From: Nitrosomonas mobilis
GTDB taxonomy: Bacteria; Pseudomonadota; Gammaproteobacteria; Burkholderiales; Nitrosomonadaceae
Reading direction: 5' to 3'
Length of the DNA stretch: 33,025 nt
NCBI RefSeq assembly: GCF_900103035.1
Contig: NZ_FMWO01000050.1
Location: forward strand, 1-33,025
In this document: one piece after another, positions 28,344 through 33,025 of the stretch
Numbering within the stretch: the first letter of the stretch is position 1
Layout: each line of letters starts with the position of its first letter
The notes under the pieces: generated by a model
The model's database searches: none
Told to the model about the DNA's origin: nothing
The model's input: only the letters and a program-made list of their open reading frames with translations
Translations under genes and position numbers: made by a program

Positions 28344-29377
28344 ATAAACCAATCATCGCAATTCAACAAGACAATCAACAGCTTTCCAGTGGCCGCTGGC
28401 AGTCTTTTTCGGCACGTTGGCATGAGCTGGCTTTACAGCAAGGGATTACAACACGCGATGTCGATATTTTTTCTAATTCAGTAGACTGGCTGGATCAGCT
28501 TCAGGATTGCGATGCATTCATGTGGTGGTTTGCTCAACCACTTTCGGTGAGCCGCCCAGGTCGCAGGCTGATTGCGGCCCTGTCCCAGGTTGGTAAATTA
28601 TCCACTTTTCCTAATCTCAATACGATATGGCATTTCGATGACAAGGTGGCCGGGTTCTATCTTTTGAGACTGGCTGGCATCCCCACGCCAAAAACCTGGG
28701 TTTTCTGGTCACGGCGCCAAGCAGATGAATTTATTGCTACCGCGAGCTATCCATTGGTTCTGAAATTATCGGCCGGCATCATTTCAAAAAATGTCGAACT
28801 CGTACACAATGCACGGGAAGCACGTCACCATTTACATGCGCTTTTTGGTTCTGGCATGTATGCCTTGCCCCCTGCTAATCTGCCATTCCGGTGGTTTATT
28901 AGACGCATGAGTGAAGCACTCCGGATACTTTTGTCACGAGAAACGGACGAAGAATTTCATAAAGGTTATCTGCTTCTCCAGGAGTTTCTGCCTGGGAATG
29001 AGTTCGATATCCGTATCACAGTCATTGGCGAACGTGCTTTTGCATTCAGACGACATAACCGACCCAACGATTTCCGTGCGAGCGGAAGTGGTCGCATAGA
29101 CTGGGACCCAGCTTATATTCCGCAGGCTGCACTTTTACTCGCCTTCAAAACTGCCAGAATTCTCCAGACTCAATCTCTTGCAGTCGATATACTGTGGCGG
29201 GATGGTGAGCCCATTATCGTTGAAATTAGTTACTACTATGAAGGGTGGGCAATTGAGGCATGTCCTGGGCATTGGACACTGCATGATCACACGCCGCTCC
29301 CAGTCTGGACCGATGGCTCCATGAAGCCAGAAGATGCTATCTGGGAAGATTTTGTTACCCATCTTGGCATTCAGTAG
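28340..29377 (+). CDS. RimK-like ATP-grasp carboxylate-amine ligase
   Basis: A 345-residue ATP-grasp enzyme that would activate a carboxylate as acyl phosphate and join it to an amine. An N-terminal domain (1-90) is followed by HFDDKVAGFYLLRLAGIPTP (98-117), where Lys102 fits the first ATP contact. Then come LVLKLSAGIISKNV (139-152) with Lys142 and the flexible loop, LLLQEFLPG (211-219), FDIRITVIGERAFAFRRHNR (222-241), RASGSG (246-251), LAVDILWRDGEPIIVEIS (280-297). Asp283 and Glu295 are the expected metal ligands; the usual Asn two residues on is Ser297. The start overlaps the stop of paralogue C by 4 bases. Substrate unknown. Together with the Mur-type ligase it suggests stepwise peptide-bond formation. 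Confidence 0.85.
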   Translation: MNKPIIAIQQDNQQLSSGRWQSFSARWHELALQQGITTRDVDIFSNSVDWLDQLQDCDAFMWWFAQPLSVSRPGRRLIAALSQVGKLSTFPNLNTIWHFDDKVAGFYLLRLAGIPTPKTWVFWSRRQADEFIATASYPLVLKLSAGIISKNVELVHNAREARHHLHALFGSGMYALPPANLPFRWFIRRMSEALRILLSRETDEEFHKGYLLLQEFLPGNEFDIRITVIGERAFAFRRHNRPNDFRASGSGRIDWDPAYIPQAALLLAFKTARILQTQSLAVDILWRDGEPIIVEISYYYEGWAIEACPGHWTLHDHTPLPVWTDGSMKPEDAIWEDFVTHLGIQ

Positions 29378-29432
29378 CGCTGATGCTCCTAATGCTCATT
29401 CTTTGAAAGAATCTATTAACGTAAATCTACCC

Positions 29433-30572
29433 ATGAATATCTTTCGAATATTGCTAGGTAAACGCGCTCGTAAAACGCCAGTTGATACGTTGGCTGAAAT
29501 ACTGCGTATGCGATTTGGCTCACAACGTCTCACGTTTCAGGAATATGTAGATTATCGGTTTCATGAACTGAATGACCTGAGTGCCGAAGAGCGCAGCAGG
29601 TTTCTAGGTAATGGTCGAAAATTCAGGCTCAATTATGTTTGCAATGATCCCCGCTGGTTCATGCTGGGTGAGAAACTGCCAATGACGCTATTCATGATGG
29701 CAACCGCTTTACCAATGCCAAAAATTCATGCAGTTTATGATCTCAGTGGAAGAAATCTCCCTAATGCCATTTCGCTAAGCGATGTTGACGAAGTAGTGAC
29801 TTATCTGCGTACTCAACATCACTATCCGCTATTTGTAAAACCTAGCCATAGCGCTTATGGCTGGGGTGCGGTTGGCCTAAAAAGGCACATACCGGAGACG
29901 GATAGTTTGGAGTTTCTGGATGGCAAGCAACGTAAATTGCTCGAATGGGTAGAATCACTCAAACCTAATCATGCATGTGGAATACTTTTTCAGGAGTTAC
30001 TCAATCCCCATCCTGAAATTGTACGCGTCTGTGGAAAACGCTTGAGTAGTGTACGTGTCACGTCGGCCCGCTTAAACGGTAAAAATTGCGTGGTTAGTGC
30101 TGCCTGGCGTATCCCTACCGGATCAAATATGATAGATAATTTTCAACATGGCGCTTCGGGCAACCTTCTGGGTGGTGTCGATATTGCTACCGGACGAATC
30201 ACTAGAGTGGTGGGTAGAATCAACGATAGGATCGTACCGGTCGAATCTCATCCTGAGACTGGAGAAAATTTGGAGATGTACATGCTTCCGGATTGGGAGC
30301 AGGTAATCGAAATATGCGACCAAGCAGCTAATTATCTAATGGGAATGAATCTTCACCATTGGGACATCGCATTGACTGATCGCGGTCCCGTTATTATAGA
30401 AAATAATGAAATCGCTGATCTGGATCTGCATCAGCATGCAAATCGTAAAGGCTTCTGGTCAAATGAAATTGAAGCAGCACGCAGCCAGTCTTATCCCCGC
30501 TACTGGGAAAGTCTAAGCTGGCCGCAAAAAAACTGGGTTAAATTAATGCGTAAGATAGATGTTTTTCTCTGA
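29433..30572 (+). CDS. Sugar-transfer-associated ATP-grasp family protein
   Basis: A 379-residue ATP-grasp protein of the group found in polysaccharide and sugar-transfer clusters. The open frame reaches 29334 inside the previous gene, but MNIFRILLGKRARKTPVD at 29433 looks like the proper start; no strong ribosome site marks either. Visible motifs are LFVKPSHSAYGWGAVGLKR (nucleotide-binding lysine and loop), ILFQELLNPHP, VRVTSARLNGKNCVVSAAWR, NLLGGVDIATGRI and the C-terminal MNLHHWDIALTDRG followed by VIIENNE, which supplies the metal-binding Glu and Asn. It follows the RimK-like gene after 55 bases, probably in one transcript. It may ligate an amino acid or similar acid to a sugar or lipid carrier; this is inferred from family context. 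Confidence 0.8.
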   Translation: MNIFRILLGKRARKTPVDTLAEILRMRFGSQRLTFQEYVDYRFHELNDLSAEERSRFLGNGRKFRLNYVCNDPRWFMLGEKLPMTLFMMATALPMPKIHAVYDLSGRNLPNAISLSDVDEVVTYLRTQHHYPLFVKPSHSAYGWGAVGLKRHIPETDSLEFLDGKQRKLLEWVESLKPNHACGILFQELLNPHPEIVRVCGKRLSSVRVTSARLNGKNCVVSAAWRIPTGSNMIDNFQHGASGNLLGGVDIATGRITRVVGRINDRIVPVESHPETGENLEMYMLPDWEQVIEICDQAANYLMGMNLHHWDIALTDRGPVIIENNEIADLDLHQHANRKGFWSNEIEAARSQSYPRYWESLSWPQKNWVKLMRKIDVFL

Positions 30573-30684
30573 AAAAATTGTATTTATAATATTTATCAAT
30601 TGGCTATCCATGCACGTATGAGGAAGTTAAAGATACCCTGTCCATGCCCATTATAATTTCTTTATCGCTTCTGTCATCGATGCC

Positions 30685-31374
30685 ATGACTGCCTGGAAAG
30701 AAAGATTAAATCTTTTGAAATATAGGGGTGGTTTCAAAGCAGCGGTATTCTGGATCATTAAAGCCATCCTTCGAATAGAAATTCATTTTCTGTACACGAT
30801 TGATTTAACCAAACAGCAGGAATTGTCACAATCTTCCCGTGTTAAGTCAGAGAATGGCACATTCCGTTTTCTATCGCTGGATACCGCTCAGGATATATCT
30901 ATGGCTCCACAAGGTCTGATCGATCAGATTGGATTACAAAGTGGCAGCAGTGTCAAACAGCTGATCAAAAACAAAACATCAGTCTATGCATTTATCGATC
31001 AAGCAAGCATTGTTTCGCAGATGAATATATGCCGACGTTCCGTCATACAGGTCGATGCACCAACTTATTTGGATATTAAGCTGTCGTCCGGTGATGCATT
31101 TCTTGGGTATTTATTCACCTATCCGCAATATCGTGGGATGGGAACCGCAACGTTACTTCTAATAGAAGCATGCGCGCATACGCAGAGACAAGGATACTTG
31201 AGAATAGTGACACATATTCGTTCCACCAATGCCTCTTCACTAAATACTTTCAATAAATGTGGCTGGTCACGGGTTGGCTGGATATTCACCAGTACGGCTG
31301 GTCGTCTATTGCTAACTTACTGCCCGCAGAAGATCGGTATAACCATCTCGGCGTCAAAACGCTCCGGTTATTAG
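30685..31374 (+). CDS. GNAT-family acyltransferase
   Basis: A 229-residue protein whose C-terminal half is a GNAT fold. DAFLGYLFTYPQYRGMGTAT followed by LLLIEACAHTQRQGYLRI (about 137-175) is the acyl-CoA pyrophosphate-binding loop (Q/R-x-x-G-x-G/A), and ASSLNTFNKCGWSRVGW (about 188-204) is the usual C-terminal motif. The N-terminal 60 residues are hydrophobic or basic, with one possible membrane-associated stretch near 18-38 (KAAVFWIIKAILRIEIHFLY). The start at 30685 has no strong ribosome site. It lies 112 bases after the ATP-grasp gene in the same direction, and its stop overlaps that of the converging gene (31371-31374). It may acylate the product of the ligases. Confidence 0.78.
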   Translation: MTAWKERLNLLKYRGGFKAAVFWIIKAILRIEIHFLYTIDLTKQQELSQSSRVKSENGTFRFLSLDTAQDISMAPQGLIDQIGLQSGSSVKQLIKNKTSVYAFIDQASIVSQMNICRRSVIQVDAPTYLDIKLSSGDAFLGYLFTYPQYRGMGTATLLLIEACAHTQRQGYLRIVTHIRSTNASSLNTFNKCGWSRVGWIFTSTAGRLLLTYCPQKIGITISASKRSGY

Positions 31375-32663
31375 CTGTCCCTTGTAGCACGCGCACGCAA
31401 AAAACGGCGGATTTTTGATTTAATTCCATTTTTTTCCATAAAATCGCCAACTAATCCAGTTATTGCATTAAATAAGCGTAAGCCATATGCAATCCCTGAC
31501 ACAGGAAATTTTCGTGGAACAAAATAGTAATTTTGTTCCTGATGAAATGAATTGGACAGGCTTCTTTTTTTCTCATTGTCCCCATATAGAAAATCGAGTT
31601 TTGCGACACCAATATCGATCAAGTCTCGAATTCTATAAATTTGCATGATTGTGCCGACAGATTTCCCTGACCAGCTTGGGTCGTAACCTGTCTGCTCAGC
31701 ATAGTAAACGCCGCTATGAAGGAACCCATGTTGGTAAGCTACGGGTTCGTTATTGCATAGGAGTATATAACTTCGCAACCAGCCTTTCTCTGCCGCTAAA
31801 ATGAGGTTTTGGCGAGTGTCCGTATTATCGCTGATTCCAAGACCAAGCAGCTTACGCTGATATGTTTTACCTGAAACTGATTGGGCCAGTGACAAAAACT
31901 CTGGCACATCTTCGGGAGCAGTAAAAACTCGATAGGAAACAGCTATCTCAGCATTTTTTTCCAAGTCACGAAGTGTGCGCCGGACATCCTTACGCGTATT
32001 ATGGCTAAGCTCCTTAATATACTGTTCAAAACTTTCAGGCATTATAATCAATCGCCTGCAATAAGATTTACCCGAAGGGAAAATCTGGTACCATTTTTGA
32101 AGATCAGTGTATTGCCGAACAAAACGGCCAAAGTGAGAATCAAGGTTTACCCCAAGCCCAAACATCACTTCATGGCGCTCCAGGACGCCCCGTAACTGGC
32201 CAAATAGATCTTGTAAAAAACTATCATCGACCATTGCCCTGGTCGATAATAGCGGACTTCCAGTTATGCTATAACGCCGTATCCGGAATTCAAAAAGAGA
32301 GACACCAAATAATTCATAACTCAAAGTAGATGGGTGCACGAAGAATGGTGCGTATCCGAGCAAAGAACCATCCTTAGCAAGACAGACAAAAATCTTTACC
32401 GACTTATCACAACTGCACTTGGTATAAAGCCAATCTGGATCGTGATCCATAACAGCATCAGGATGATTCCGGATAAAGGCTTTAATGGCAAGCAGAAGCT
32501 CAGAACGTAATCTGGTATTTAGATGGTCCAGATCCTTCCACATCCAACCTACATTTATTCCCATCGTAGAGGAATGCCCCCGTCCTTCTGGAGCAAATCC
32601 CTCACGACCTGTTGTAACTACGTTATCGCTTATCCCTATCTGGGATTGACTATGCGTTGTCAC
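31371..32663 (-). CDS. BioF2/FemAB-like GNAT acyltransferase
   Basis: A 430-residue protein of the Acetyltransf_6 (BioF2-like) group, a double-GNAT fold related to FemABX enzymes that transfer amino acids from aminoacyl-tRNA. Diagnostic segments are FEQYIKELSHNTRKDVRRTL (NTRK-R motif), APEDVPEFLSLAQSVSGKTY, LLCNNEPVAYQHGFLHSGVY, YAEQTGYDPSWSGKSVGTIM and KLDFLYGDNEKKRSLSN. Members are common in exopolysaccharide and exosortase loci. The start is GTG at 32663 with AAGG upstream; a shorter ATG form at 32564 is possible because the first 33 residues look unconserved. It is convergent with the GNAT gene. Donor (acyl-CoA or aminoacyl-tRNA) cannot be decided from sequence. Confidence 0.82.
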   Translation of the reverse strand: MTTHSQSQIGISDNVVTTGREGFAPEGRGHSSTMGINVGWMWKDLDHLNTRLRSELLLAIKAFIRNHPDAVMDHDPDWLYTKCSCDKSVKIFVCLAKDGSLLGYAPFFVHPSTLSYELFGVSLFEFRIRRYSITGSPLLSTRAMVDDSFLQDLFGQLRGVLERHEVMFGLGVNLDSHFGRFVRQYTDLQKWYQIFPSGKSYCRRLIIMPESFEQYIKELSHNTRKDVRRTLRDLEKNAEIAVSYRVFTAPEDVPEFLSLAQSVSGKTYQRKLLGLGISDNTDTRQNLILAAEKGWLRSYILLCNNEPVAYQHGFLHSGVYYAEQTGYDPSWSGKSVGTIMQIYRIRDLIDIGVAKLDFLYGDNEKKRSLSNSFHQEQNYYFVPRKFPVSGIAYGLRLFNAITGLVGDFMEKNGIKSKIRRFLRARATRDS

Positions 32664-32803
32664 GACATCTTGCCTTTCGATGTGAAATGATATACATCAA
32701 AAACCCATGTGTAATGGGTATGGTTGAAAAACATGCTGGATTATCGTTTGACTAAGAAAGAAATGTATTTTACAAATGCATAAAAACGTGGAAAGAGTCG
32801 TGC
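32664..32803. other. Gap between two BioF2-like genes
   Basis: 140 bases on the same strand direction, carrying the leader of the 31371-32663 gene. ACCCATgtgtaATGGGT near 32703-32719 is a short dyad. It could be a weak terminator of the upstream gene or an operator; no T run follows. Confidence 0.3.
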
Positions 32804-33025
32804 TTACGCAGTTGATCGAAGAATCTTTTTTATATACGTCTTCAATCTTAATTTTTCTAATAGCTTGACGAGCACTATAGATAAACTATTAGTTCCGGCA
32901 TGCAACATTATCTTTACAACGTTACTCACGGTACGACGAAAATAATAGATATCAGCGCAATATTGAGAATGCGTAGAAAAGAACGCTTTGTGCGCACCTT
33001 CACCCTCGGTAAAATCAAAAATTTT
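32804..33025 (-). CDS. BioF2/FemAB-like acyltransferase, C-terminal part (runs off window)
   Basis: The minus strand is open from the window edge for 73 codons to TAA. It reads KIFDFTEGEGAHKAFFSTHS then QYCADIYYFRRTVSNVVKIM and a basic helical tail ending LRSTA. The FDFT.GE..HK..F stretch is the C-terminal signature of BioF2-like GNAT proteins, equivalent to KLDFLYGDNEKKRSLSN in the neighbouring gene, so a second family member lies next to it, 140 bases away and in the same direction. The N-terminus is outside the window. The two proteins are related but far from identical. Confidence 0.65.
   Translation of the reverse strand, partial: KIFDFTEGEGAHKAFFSTHSQYCADIYYFRRTVSNVVKIMLHAGTNSLSIVLVKLLEKLRLKTYIKKILRSTA

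Noticed and set aside
29334..29432. Longer start of the sugar-transfer-type ATP-grasp protein
   Set aside because: The additional 33 residues overlap the preceding gene and look non-conserved; MNIFRILLGKRARK is a natural start.

Overview
The window reads as a chromosomal segment of a betaproteobacterium, most likely a Nitrosomonas-type ammonia oxidiser. This is inferred from the style of the housekeeping proteins, the 5'-methylthioinosine phosphorylase-type salvage gene and the dense insertion-sequence (IS) scars; no rRNA or other marker gene is present to prove it. I saw no tRNA, rRNA or CRISPR array.

Region 1 (1-7567) is an IS-riddled accessory stretch. It carries an IS1595-family transposase cut by the window edge and scars of IS6, IS5 and IS3 transposases and of a serine resolvase. 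Scattered among them are intact genes for a small periplasmic protein, a DedA membrane protein, a secreted PD40 beta-propeller protein, a SpoIIAA-like protein and a three-domain multicopper oxidase. Two IS1595 transposase 3' ends in opposite orientation (about 452-600 and 7421-7567) bracket these genes.

Region 2 (7748-21498) is mostly conserved chromosome. It holds uvrA with an overlapping glycerate 2-kinase, a large VanZ-domain membrane protein behind a secreted parallel beta-helix protein, hemJ, and a tight minus-strand operon ligA-hpt-methylthioinosine phosphorylase-def. In that operon the phosphorylase would release hypoxanthine, which Hpt turns into IMP. A BaiN/HI0933-type flavoprotein is divergent from ligA. 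A VOC-family protein (21646-22029) and a 141-bp MITE-like element (22129-22269) follow.

Region 3 (22488-33025) is the unusual part. Three paralogous proteins of about 625-650 residues each fuse a MurF-like amide ligase core (without the UDP-sugar-binding domain), a conserved four-cysteine cluster and a complete peptidyl-tRNA hydrolase (Pth) domain. Two are tandem on the minus strand. The third is divergent and overlaps by 4 nt a RimK-like ATP-grasp ligase, which is followed by a sugar-transfer-type ATP-grasp protein and a GNAT acyltransferase. A BioF2/FemAB-like acyltransferase converges on the GNAT gene, and the C-terminus of a second one runs off the window end. Together they suggest a peptide or aminoacyl conjugation pathway, perhaps using aminoacyl- or peptidyl-tRNA and perhaps decorating an envelope polymer. 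The chemistry is inferred and no product can be named.
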